Assembly: GCF_900101895.1 (NCBI RefSeq)
Contig: NZ_FMVF01000003.1
Coordinates: forward strand, 328,699 to 392,698
Direction: 5' to 3'
Source: Flavobacterium caeni
Lineage (GTDB): Bacteria; Bacteroidota; Bacteroidia; Flavobacteriales; Flavobacteriaceae
DNA: 64,000 nt
In this document: positions 43,500-52,614 of the stretch, one piece after another
Layout: every line of letters starts with the position of its first letter
Position numbering within the stretch: position 1 is the first letter of the stretch
Translations under genes and position numbers: made by a program
The notes under the pieces: generated by a model
Told to the model about the DNA's origin: nothing
Database searches by the model: none
The model's input: only the letters and a program-made list of their open reading frames with translations

Positions 43500-44660
43500 T
43501 TACTTCAGCGCCTCCTGAATACTGATTTTTTTCCCGTCGCGAAAGGCAATCAGGTAAGCACCGGTATATCCCTTGGCCTTGGCTTCTTCCAGATTGCGTT
43601 TGGCCGTCTCGTAATCAGGTGTGCTGCCATAGGTGTATTTGTACAACGTCCCGTTGTCGGTCATGACCGATACGCCGCTCAAACCCTTGAAGTTAGACGG
43701 CGTGGTGTCGATCTTGCGTCCGACGGCCGCGATTTGCACCTTAAAGATGGTCCCGCCCGCAGGTTCTTCCTTGGGTTCTACCCTTTCGCTCGGTTTTTGG
43801 GCGACCGGCTGGGTTTCGGGTTCGGGATCTACCGGTGTCGGCTTGACTTTTTTGGATGGTTTGTCTTCGCCCGGTTCGTTCTCGGCGTTGCCGTAATACT
43901 CTTTTTTGTAGCTCGTGATGGCGTTGGCGATGGCTTTGGCCATTTCGTCCTGACCGTCCTCTGAATCGAGGTACGCGCCTTCGGCATGGTTCGAGATGAA
44001 TCCCATTTCGATCAACACGCGCGGCATGTAGGCTTTGTGCAAGACCATGAACGGCGCTTGTTTTACACCGCGGTTCTTGCGCCCGTTGTCGTCTACAAAA
44101 CGGTCCTGGATCTTGCTCGCGAGCGCAATCGAGTTTTCGAGGTATTCTTCCTGCATCAACGTTACGCCGAGCATGGAGCCCGGATTGCTCGGATCGAAGC
44201 CCTCGTATTTTTGCTTGTAGTCTTTCTCGAGCGTAATAACGGCGTTCTCGGCCTTGGCCACGGCCAGGTTGGACGCGTTTTTGTTGAGACCCATCACATA
44301 GGTTTCGCATCCATCGGCAGCCGTATTCTTGTTGGCATTACAGTGGATCGACACAAAGATATTGGCGTCGGCGCGGTTGGCAATGTTGGCGCGCTCGACC
44401 AAGTCGATGAACACATCGGTCTTGCGTGTATAAATGACATCGATGTTCGGGTTTTTCTCGAGTATCTTGCCCACCTTGAGCACAACGGCCAAGGCGATGT
44501 TCTTTTCGATGTGGCCATGGTAAGTGGCCCCAAAATCGTGTGCGCCGTGCCCGGCATCGAGCGCGACTTTGAATTTGGAACCGGGTTGGCTATGGGAAGA
44601 AAAGGCGACCGTAAGTGTGGCCAACAGCAGCAAACACTTGATTTTACGGAGGTTAATCAT
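43500..44660 (-). CDS. N-acetylmuramoyl-L-alanine amidase with C-terminal SPOR-like domain
   Basis: 386 residues: signal peptide (up to about residue 24), Amidase_3 catalytic domain with KVALDAGHGAHDFGA (zinc His), IEKNIAL (zinc Glu), FVSIHCNANK (zinc His) and RVLIEMGFISNHAEG (catalytic Glu), a proline-rich linker, and a C-terminal region (GGTIFKVQIAAVGRKIDTTP, YKYTYGSTPDYETAKRNLEE) that looks like a SPOR septal peptidoglycan-binding domain. Periplasmic, cell separation. Divergent from lptD. Confidence 0.9.
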   Translation of the reverse strand: MINLRKIKCLLLLATLTVAFSSHSQPGSKFKVALDAGHGAHDFGATYHGHIEKNIALAVVLKVGKILEKNPNIDVIYTRKTDVFIDLVERANIANRADANIFVSIHCNANKNTAADGCETYVMGLNKNASNLAVAKAENAVITLEKDYKQKYEGFDPSNPGSMLGVTLMQEEYLENSIALASKIQDRFVDDNGRKNRGVKQAPFMVLHKAYMPRVLIEMGFISNHAEGAYLDSEDGQDEMAKAIANAITSYKKEYYGNAENEPGEDKPSKKVKPTPVDPEPETQPVAQKPSERVEPKEEPAGGTIFKVQIAAVGRKIDTTPSNFKGLSGVSVMTDNGTLYKYTYGSTPDYETAKRNLEEAKAKGYTGAYLIAFRDGKKISIQEALK

Positions 44661-44718
44661 ATCGACAGTTAAAGTTAATTTTAATCCAAACCCTGTGGGT
44701 TTAAAATGTATAAATGTT

Positions 44719-44726
44719 TATTTTTG
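44719..44726 (+). promoter_or_regulatory. -7 promoter box (TATTTTTG) for lptD
   Basis: Exact TAnnTTTG match. Its position places transcription start near 44733, which favours the lptD ATG at 44761 over that at 44737. Confidence 0.5.
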
Positions 44727-44760
44727 ACGGAAATTTATGCGTAAGTTTGGCGCGTCAAAA

Positions 44761-47466
44761 ATGGGCCATATTTTTACAAAAGTAGCACTAAATCCTTTGC
44801 GTACAAACTTATTTCATATCGTTTTATCAGCATTCTTCCTAACAATGGCCGTTGGTAAAACCCATGCACAGGACACCAAGAAACAGCCCGATCCGGTAGC
44901 GCCTAAGACCCAAACAGATAGCATCGCCATCAGCCTCAAGGAAGCGCAAACCCAATTGGCCGATACCATCCCCACCGACAGCATCAAGCAAAAAAAGGCC
45001 GTCCTCGAGAGCAAGATCCGCTACAAGGCCGAGAAATACGCCAAGCTCGACCAAAAGCAAAAACTCATAACACTGTATGACAAGGCCGAATTGTATTACC
45101 AGGACATAGAATTGAAATCGGGGCTTATCGTTTTCAATTACGAAAAGAACGAAGTCTATGCCGGGCGCATCAAGGATTCTACCGGAACGCTCACGCAATA
45201 CCCCGTTTTCAAGCAAGGTTCGAATGTGGTCGAGCCCGATTCGATACGGTTCAACTACAAGACCAAAAAAGCGCTGATCTGGAATTCGCGTACCGACCAG
45301 GGCGAATTCAAGGTCAAGGCCGAAATCTCCAAACGCATCAACGATTCGGTGTATTTCCTCAAAGGTGCGCGCTTTACGACGGCCAAGGACATCGAAGATC
45401 CCGAGTATTATTTCTATACGAACAAGATCAAGTATGTCCCGAAAAAGAAAGTCGTGACGGGACTCACCAACATGGTCATCGCCGACGTGCCCACGCCCAT
45501 CGCTTTGCCGTTTGCGTTTTTCCCGATGACCACCGAGAACCAATCGGGGCTCATCATCCCGACCTTTGGCGACACCAACGCGCGCGGCTACTTCCTGCAA
45601 AACGGCGGTTATTACTTTTCGCTCAGCGACCACTACGATCTGGCGGTGCTTGGCGACTATTATACCAACGGCAGCTATGCGTTGCGGTTCGAGACCAACT
45701 ATGCGTGGCGGTACAAGTTCAGGGGTAATTTCAACGTGCGTTTCGAGAACCAGATCAACAGCGAACGCGGCCTGCCCGATTATTCGAAGACCAAGATCTA
45801 CAACATCCAATGGTCGCACTCGCAGGATGCCAAGTCGAACCCGAATTCGCGTTTCTCGGCATCGGTCAACTTGGGTAGCTCGAAATACTTCCAGCAATCG
45901 ATCAACCAAGTCAATGTGGGATCGCAACTCAACAACACCTTGAGTTCCTCGATTTCATATTCCAAGACGTTCAACACCGAGCCAGTCATGAATTTGTCGT
46001 TGGCCGCGACCCATTCGCAAAACACCAACACCGAGGCCATCAACATGACCTTGCCGACGCTACAGTTCACCGTAGACCGCATCTACCCTTTTGCGCCAAA
46101 GGATGGTGCCAAGAAAGGCTTTTTCAAGAACATCAACCTGCAATACAGCCTGCGCGGCGAGAATAGATTTGCCACGACCGATTCTTTGTTTTTCAAATCA
46201 GAGATGTTCAAGGATGCGCAAACGGGCATGCAACACTCGATCCCGTTGTCGACCAACTTTAAGATTTTCAAGTATTTCAGCGCGACGGCATCGGTAAACT
46301 ACAACGAGGTTTGGTACCTCAAGACCATCCGAAAGTCCTACAACACGACCACGGCACGCGACACCACTATGGAAGTCAGCGGATTCGACGCGTTCCGCAC
46401 CTACAATTTCTCGTCGAGTTTGGGAACGACCATTTACGGTACGTTTAAATTCGGCGACACGAAAAAGATACAGGCCATCCGCCACGTAATGCGTCCGAAT
46501 GTATCCTACAGCTACACGCCCAGTTTCGAGAAATACTACGACACCTATGCCACCGATGCCAGCGGACGAATGGATCTGCGCGAATACACGCGTTTCGAAG
46601 GCGGTATTTTTGGTGCGCCGGGCAAGGTCAATTCGAGCAGTGTCGGGTTCAGCCTGAGCAACACGTTCGAGGCCAAGGTCACGGACCGCGACAGCACCAA
46701 GACCGAGCCCAAAAAAGTCATGCTGCTCAACAACTTCAACCTTTCGACGAGCTACAACATCTCGGCCGACTCGTTGCGATGGGCGCCGTTGCGCGTGAGC
46801 GGCGGAACCAATTTGTTCAAAGACAAGATGAACATCAACTTTGGGGCAACGCTCAACCCGTATGCGCTGGACAATGCGGGCCGTACGATCGAAAAATGGA
46901 ACATCGACAATGGCGGCAGTTTGTTCAGGTTGACCAGCGCCAACATGACCATCAACTACTCGCTCTCGAGCCGCGACAACGACAGCAAAAAGAACGAAAA
47001 CAAGCAAGGACAGCGCAATGGCGGACGCGACGACGATTTGTTCGGGACCAACACCGACTTTAGCGATAGGCGCCAGAGCCAATTCGGAGACGACGAGGAA
47101 GAAGCCGAATTTCCGGGCTTTTTCAACGCCGAGTTGCCTTGGGACATGACCTTTGCCTACCAACTCACCTACACCAACACGCGCCGTGAAAAGTCGATTA
47201 CGGGCAACTCGCTCATGGTCTCGGCCAATACCGATCTCACCCCGCGCTGGAAAGTGGGCGTCTCGACGGGTTACGACTTTGTCCAAAAAGGCGTTACGTT
47301 TACCCAGCTGCGTTTCGAACGCGACTTGCTCTCGTGGCGTATGGATTTTAACTGGACACCGTTTGGCGACAACGCTTATTGGACGTTCTTCATCGGGATC
47401 AAATCGGGCGTACTCAGCGACATCAAGTGGGAAAAACGCACCGTTCCAGACCGCGTACTCCGTTGA
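44761..47466 (+). CDS. lptD: LPS-assembly protein LptD (Bacteroidota type)
   Basis: 901 residues from the ATG at 44761; an ATG at 44737 would leave a leader of only a few bases. Signal peptide ending near KTHAQ, a jelly-roll OstA-like region (KAELYYQDIELKSGLIVFN, RYKAEKYAK) and a long C-terminal beta-barrel with alternating patterns (SYSKTFNTEPVMNLSLAATH) ending in WEKRTVPDRVLR. Outer-membrane LPS insertion. Divergent to the amidase gene and followed by ridA. Confidence 0.87.
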   Translation: MGHIFTKVALNPLRTNLFHIVLSAFFLTMAVGKTHAQDTKKQPDPVAPKTQTDSIAISLKEAQTQLADTIPTDSIKQKKAVLESKIRYKAEKYAKLDQKQKLITLYDKAELYYQDIELKSGLIVFNYEKNEVYAGRIKDSTGTLTQYPVFKQGSNVVEPDSIRFNYKTKKALIWNSRTDQGEFKVKAEISKRINDSVYFLKGARFTTAKDIEDPEYYFYTNKIKYVPKKKVVTGLTNMVIADVPTPIALPFAFFPMTTENQSGLIIPTFGDTNARGYFLQNGGYYFSLSDHYDLAVLGDYYTNGSYALRFETNYAWRYKFRGNFNVRFENQINSERGLPDYSKTKIYNIQWSHSQDAKSNPNSRFSASVNLGSSKYFQQSINQVNVGSQLNNTLSSSISYSKTFNTEPVMNLSLAATHSQNTNTEAINMTLPTLQFTVDRIYPFAPKDGAKKGFFKNINLQYSLRGENRFATTDSLFFKSEMFKDAQTGMQHSIPLSTNFKIFKYFSATASVNYNEVWYLKTIRKSYNTTTARDTTMEVSGFDAFRTYNFSSSLGTTIYGTFKFGDTKKIQAIRHVMRPNVSYSYTPSFEKYYDTYATDASGRMDLREYTRFEGGIFGAPGKVNSSSVGFSLSNTFEAKVTDRDSTKTEPKKVMLLNNFNLSTSYNISADSLRWAPLRVSGGTNLFKDKMNINFGATLNPYALDNAGRTIEKWNIDNGGSLFRLTSANMTINYSLSSRDNDSKKNENKQGQRNGGRDDDLFGTNTDFSDRRQSQFGDDEEEAEFPGFFNAELPWDMTFAYQLTYTNTRREKSITGNSLMVSANTDLTPRWKVGVSTGYDFVQKGVTFTQLRFERDLLSWRMDFNWTPFGDNAYWTFFIGIKSGVLSDIKWEKRTVPDRVLR

Positions 47467-47494
47467 TTCTTTATTGTTTATTGTATTTTTTATT
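47467..47494. repeat. R1 tract
   Basis: ATTCTTTATTGTTTATTG plus TATTTTTTATTTG directly after lptD. Confidence 0.6.
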
Positions 47495-47534
47495 TGCGGT
47501 TTATTCGTAAATTTCGCCTTATTCAACAACCGAC

Positions 47535-47915
47535 ATGAAACAAATCATCTACACCGATAAAGCGCCGAGCCCAATCGGCCCCTACAACCAGGCCGTACTT
47601 TTTGGTAACACGCTGTACACTTCGGGCCAAATCGCGATCGATCCGGCCACCAGCCAATTGGTGCTCGACAGCATCCCTGTACAAACAGAGTTGGTCATGA
47701 AAAACCTTTCGGCCGTATTGGCCGCCGCGGGAATGACTTTCGAGAACGTGGTCAAGACCACCATTTTCCTGACATCCATGGACGATTTTGGCCAGGTCAA
47801 CGAAGTCTACGGCAGCTATTTCGACGAAAAAAACGCGCCTGCCCGTGAAACAGTAGCGGTGGCGGGGTTGCCGAAGGGCGTGAATGTGGAGATTTCGATG
47901 GTTGCGATGAAGTAG
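47535..47915 (+). CDS. ridA: RidA-family reactive imine/enamine deaminase
   Basis: 126 residues, nearly the exact family length. Conserved: PSPIGPYNQAV, TSGQIAIDP, GMTFENVVKTTIFLTSMDDF and the catalytic-site arginine in NAPARETVAVAGLPKG. Hydrolyses reactive 2-aminoacrylate and related imines. Follows lptD after 68 bp, on the same strand. Confidence 0.92.
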   Translation: MKQIIYTDKAPSPIGPYNQAVLFGNTLYTSGQIAIDPATSQLVLDSIPVQTELVMKNLSAVLAAAGMTFENVVKTTIFLTSMDDFGQVNEVYGSYFDEKNAPARETVAVAGLPKGVNVEISMVAMK

Positions 47916-47960
47916 TTTTTTGGAGCTGTTTGCTTCGCCAGTTCGGCCTTCGGCCTCGGG

Positions 47961-48030
47961 TCCCGCTTTACACTGCAATCTTTTTAAACTTTTGCAAAGT
48001 TAAAAAGGATTTCCGTTGCAATCGGGGCTA
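47961..48030 (-). repeat. Structured intergenic repeat, copy C
   Basis: Minus strand: TAGCCCCGATTGCAACGG, AAATCCTTTTTAACTTT, loop, AAAGTTTAAAAAGATTGCAG, TGTAAAGCGGGA. Stem CTTTTTAACTTT/AAAGTTTAAAAAG. Extends on the same strand into GACCCGAGGCCGAAGGCCG. Confidence 0.8.
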
Positions 48031-48230
48031 TGCTGCCGCAGGCTTTCTTTTAGCTCACCAAAATAATATTTGGTTTGGTGTTCGCTGAACCTCGCGAGCT
48101 CGGTTTGTCTTGAAACAAAAGAAACAAAAATTCAAGGCCCGCAAATCCTAAACTCAAAAACTACCTCGGTTTTCGTTCCAAACCGCTAACCGTTCGTTGT
48201 TTTGCTGGTCGCAAACAACTCAGCTCTACG

Positions 48231-48273
48231 TACCTGAAGCCCACTGGGCTTCCTCCTTTTAATTTCAAATGTT
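48231..48273 (-). repeat. 43-bp hairpin element, copy 2
   Basis: Plus-strand reading: TACCT, GAAGCCC-ACT-GGGCTTC, then the same 21-bp tail as copy 1 at 11034-11054. Three of seven stem pairs differ from copy 1 and all three are compensated. Confidence 0.8.
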
Positions 48274-48708
48274 TATAATTTGATGGCCGCTGGCGCCCAA
48301 GGAAAGTGTCTATTTTATTTTTGGCTTGCCCGCGGCGCCAAAAATCCGCACGAGGAACGTTCGTACAAAGTTGAACGAATCGTTTCGCTTAGGACGTTCG
48401 TCGTAAAACGTCCTCGCGGGGAAAAATCTTTCGGCCACGACGATCTTCCCAGCGCGTTGGACGAACGCCCAAAGCGAAAAACGAATTTTCTATTTTCGAT
48501 AAACTTTCTTCGTGAGGCTGCGCGCTTTGGTCGTGGCAGGCGGGCACCTGCGGCTTGAAGCTGGCGTTAAGAAACAAATTCTGTTTGAGGCGCAGCCGAG
48601 TTAATTTGTTTTAGCCAGCGAAAGTCAGCAGGTCGCCGAACGACCGCGCGCCAGGCATTTTTGCTACTTTTGTTGCCAGACAAAAGTAGGCCCGCCGCAG
48701 GCGAAATA

Positions 48709-48740
48709 AAAAAGGTTCAGCGCCAGCTGAACCTTCAAAA
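48709..48740 (-). terminator. Terminator after the GlcNAc kinase-like gene
   Basis: Perfect stem AAGGTTCAGC-GCCA-GCTGAACCTT with an A-run on the plus strand (T-run for the minus-strand gene). Confidence 0.85.
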
Positions 48741-48754
48741 TATCAAAAAACTAA

Positions 48755-49606
48755 CTATTTATTAATCGAATGATACTGAATCAACCCATCAATCGGTCTA
48801 CGCAAAACGTTGCCTAACTTAATGCCGTGCGACTTGAGCACTTTTTCGAGTTCTTCGCGCAAATAAAACGCGATCGAACCGATAAAATGTACCGGGACTT
48901 CTTTGTAGTTGTCGTACTGTTTGATGTACAACTCGACAAAATCTTCCATACAGGCCAGGATGATCTTTTTGCAGAAATCGTTGTCCTTGTGCTGGATCAG
49001 GAACTTGGCGAACGTGGCCAGGTAGGCATTCGGGTTGGGTTCCTTGTACAGATTGTGTTTGATGAAATCGGCTTCGAGGTTGTATTCTTTCTCGAACGCC
49101 GCGGCCAAGTCCTTTGGCATTTTGTTAAAGTAATACCCGCGAATCAAATGGCGCCCGAATTGGTTCCCGCTGCAATCGTCCATGGCAATGTAGCCCAGCG
49201 AATCTACTTTTTGGTGCAATACCGCGCCGTCAAAATAGCTGCAGTTCGACCCCGTGCCCAAAATGGCGACGATGGCCTGCTCGCCGCGTGGCGTGGTCGC
49301 GTAAACGGCCGCATAGGTGTCTTCGTGCACGCTGATGACCGCATTCGGGAAGTATTCCTGGAAGATGCTGCTCAAAAAGTTGCGCATGCGTTCGGTGCCG
49401 CAGCCCGCGCCGTAAAAATACAGGTGCGTGACGCTTTTTTTGTTGTGCGAGATGTCGAATTTGTCGTTGAGGCGCGTGACGACCTCGTCTTTGCCCAACA
49501 CTTCGGGGTTGAGCCCGAGCGATTGGGTGGTGAACAGCACTTTGCCGTTGTCGTCGATCGAAATCCAGTCTGCCTTGGTGGATCCGCTGTCTACGAGTAA
49601 TTTCAT
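48755..49606 (-). CDS. BadF/BadG-family N-acetylglucosamine kinase-like ATPase
   Basis: 283 residues of the ASKHA fold. Phosphate-1 loop MKLLVDSGSTKADW, adenosine-side ILGTGSNCSYFDG, and the connecting SLGYIAMDDCSGNQFGRHL block, as in BadF/BadG/BcrA-type N-acetylglucosamine kinases of Bacteroidota. Phosphorylates an amino sugar, fitting cell-wall sugar recycling; next to gapA-pfkA. Confidence 0.85.
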   Translation of the reverse strand: MKLLVDSGSTKADWISIDDNGKVLFTTQSLGLNPEVLGKDEVVTRLNDKFDISHNKKSVTHLYFYGAGCGTERMRNFLSSIFQEYFPNAVISVHEDTYAAVYATTPRGEQAIVAILGTGSNCSYFDGAVLHQKVDSLGYIAMDDCSGNQFGRHLIRGYYFNKMPKDLAAAFEKEYNLEADFIKHNLYKEPNPNAYLATFAKFLIQHKDNDFCKKIILACMEDFVELYIKQYDNYKEVPVHFIGSIAFYLREELEKVLKSHGIKLGNVLRRPIDGLIQYHSINK

Positions 49607-49662
49607 TTGGTTTGAGTTTGGTTGAATTAGTTTGCCGGATACGTTGGGGTTACCGGATGCCC

Positions 49663-49731
49663 TAGCCCCGATGGAAGCGGCATCCTTTTTTGCGCTTCTT
49701 TAGCGCGAAAAAGATATAGCGGACAGCGGGA
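49663..49731 (+). repeat. Structured intergenic repeat, copy A
   Basis: TAGCCCCGATGGAAGCGG, CATCCTTTTTTGCGC, loop TTCTTTA, GCGCGAAAAAGATATAGCGG, ACAGCGGGA. Stem CTTTTTTGCGC/GCGCGAAAAAG. Located between gapA and the GlcNAc kinase-like gene. Confidence 0.8.
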
Positions 49732-49785
49732 AATTGCTCCTAACAAAACACCCGAAAAAACCAGGTGCCGTCAAATATAAAAAAT

Positions 49786-49817
49786 AAAAATCCCGCCAAA
49801 TGCCTGACGGGATTTTT
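49786..49817 (-). terminator. Terminator after gapA
   Basis: Perfect 10-bp arms AAAAATCCCG/CGGGATTTTT starting 8 bp after the gapA stop; symmetric. Confidence 0.9.
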
Positions 49818-49824
49818 AACGATA

Positions 49825-50883
<1,059 letters not shown>

Positions 50884-50895
50884 CTATTTCGAGTT

Positions 50896-50975
50896 AATAT
50901 TTTATTGTTTATTTTTTATTGTTATTGTTTATTGGTCGTCCGCAGATAAAAAATAAATAATAACAATAAATAATA
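50896..50975. repeat. R1 tract pair in inverted orientation
   Basis: TTATTGTTTATTTTTTATTG with a continuation faces ATAAATAATAACAATAAATA, 12 bp apart. The halves could form a long AT hairpin between pfkA and gapA. Confidence 0.7.
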
Positions 50976-51962
50976 TTACGTGGTCATGATGTCCGAAACG
51001 CGCAGCAATTCCCGGTCGATCTCAGAATGACCTTTGATGGCTTGTTCCAGCGGCGTGAGCGTGATCTTGTCGCCCAGAATCCCGACCATGTAGTTCGATT
51101 TGCCTTCGAGGATCGATTCTACCGCCTTGACGCCCAAACGGCTGGCCAGCACACGGTCAAAGCACGAAGGCGCGCCGCCGCGTTGCATATGGCCCAGCAC
51201 CGAAACGCGAACGTCGTACTCGGGCATGTGGGTTTCTACATAATCCTTGAGTTCGAATACGTTCTTGCCGATCTTGTCGCCCTCGGCGATCACCACAATG
51301 CTCGATGATTTGCCCGAGGCCTTCGATTTTTTGAGCGAGTCGAGCAAACGCTCCAAGCCCAAATCTTCTTCGGGGATCAGGATTTCCTCGGCGCCTGCAC
51401 CAATGCCCGCGTTGAGCGCGATGTGTCCGGCGTCGCGACCCATCACCTCTACAAAAAACAGTCGGTTGTGCGAAGAAGCGGTGTCGCGGATCTTGTCGAT
51501 CACGTCTACCACGGTGTTGAGTGCGGTATCGTAGCCAAGCGTGTGGCTCGTCCCGAAAATATCGTTGTCGATGGTGCCCGGGATGCCCATGACAGGGAAT
51601 CCGTAGTCTTTGTTGAAGACTTCGGCACCGGTAAAAGTTCCGTCGCCGCCAATGACCACCAGCGCCTCTACGCCTGCCTTGACCAAGTGGTCGTGGGCTT
51701 TCTTACGGCCTTCGGGTGTCATGAAATCTTTGGAACGGGCGCTTTTGAGGATCGTTCCGCCCTTGTTGACGATGTTGTTGACGCTGCGTGGTCCCATCTC
51801 CTTGAAATCGCCTTCGATCATACCTTGGTAACCGCGGTAAATACCGATACATTCGAGGTTGTGGTACGCACACGTCCTAACGACCGAGCGGATGGCGGCG
51901 TTCATTCCCGGCGAGTCTCCACCCGAGGTCAGCACACCAATCTTTTTTATCGTTTTTGACAT
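50976..51962 (-). CDS. pfkA: ATP-dependent 6-phosphofructokinase
   Basis: 328 residues. GVLTSGGDSPGMNAAIRSVV (ATP site), VIGGDGTFTGA, GIPGTIDNDIFGTSHTLGYD (catalytic Asp), EVMGRDAGHIA and RGGAPSCFDRVLASRLG. The GGDGT glycine pattern fits an ATP-dependent enzyme. Commits fructose-6-phosphate to glycolysis. Confidence 0.96.
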   Translation of the reverse strand: MSKTIKKIGVLTSGGDSPGMNAAIRSVVRTCAYHNLECIGIYRGYQGMIEGDFKEMGPRSVNNIVNKGGTILKSARSKDFMTPEGRKKAHDHLVKAGVEALVVIGGDGTFTGAEVFNKDYGFPVMGIPGTIDNDIFGTSHTLGYDTALNTVVDVIDKIRDTASSHNRLFFVEVMGRDAGHIALNAGIGAGAEEILIPEEDLGLERLLDSLKKSKASGKSSSIVVIAEGDKIGKNVFELKDYVETHMPEYDVRVSVLGHMQRGGAPSCFDRVLASRLGVKAVESILEGKSNYMVGILGDKITLTPLEQAIKGHSEIDRELLRVSDIMTT

Positions 51963-52614
51963 TTATTTACAATTAAAAATGTAAATTTAGCAAACACCGT
52001 CGATTTAAAGCGTATGGTTTTTAATAGTTTGGCAAAATAAGACAAATTCAATCGTTTTCGTTGAAAAGTTTGTTTTTTTCTTGTATTTATTTGGTAACTT
52101 TTAGCGCAACGGCGACCATTTTAACCGCAAAGTGCGCTGCGTTTTTCGCAAGTACGCAACGGTTTTGACTAGCCATTTGCGCGAGCTTATTTGTTTTGCT
52201 GTTGATTTTTAACCGCAAAGTCCGCAGTGTTTTTCGCAAAGTTTGCAAAGGTTTTGACTGGACATTTGCGTGAGGTTATTTGTTTTGCGGTTGATTTTTT
52301 TACCGCAAAGTGCGCTGCGTTTTCGCAAAGGATAACTTGATGATCTTTGCCTTCCTCTTCTTCTTTACGGTTATTTGAAACCCAGTGTACCAAATGTTTC
52401 CGCAACGCATACAAAGATTTTAACTTAGCGCACTTTGCGAAACCTCTGTGTGCTTTGTGGTTAAATCTACGATATTTGCTTGATCTTCTTTCTTTCGCGG
52501 TTGATTTATCGCAGAGAATGCGGAGTTTTTCGCAGCGCTGACAAGCTTTGCGCTCTTTGCGAAACCTTTGCTTTCTTTGCGGTAAAATTCTTGGGGTAAA
52601 TTTCTTCGCGGTAA
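51963..52614. other. Intergenic region with tandem and degenerate repeats
   Basis: 650 bp between pfkA and tamB. The first 160 bp are AT-rich with the expected pfkA promoter; the remainder is the 88-bp tandem array and its degenerate, partly inverted relatives built from the words CGCAAAG and CTTTGCG. Open frames across it are repeat translations, not genes. Confidence 0.6.
52124..52330. repeat. Tandem repeat of about 88-90 bp, 2.3 copies
   Basis: ACCGCAAAG recurs at 52124, 52212 and 52302. Each unit runs through TTTTTCGCAA, GGTTTTGACT and TTATTTGTTTTGC. Degenerate pieces in both orientations follow to 52600 (for example CTTTGCGAAACCT at 52434 and 52555). Confidence 0.8.

Larger units (their letters stand above)
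47916..48754. other. 839-bp gene-free island of interspersed repeats
   Basis: No credible gene. From left: a GACCCGAG word, structured repeat copy C, an A-rich GAAACAAAAGAAACAAAAATT stretch, hairpin element copy 2 (48231), a G+C-richer part with inverted words (CTTTTGTTGCCAGACAAAAG at 48668) and a terminator. Open frames of 60-90 codons on both strands lack recognisable domains or promoters. Confidence 0.6.

Noticed and set aside
48280..48558. Plus-strand frame of 92 codons between ridA and the kinase gene
   Set aside because: Starts inside a repeat-rich island, composition is unlike neighbouring genes, and no domain or promoter is visible.
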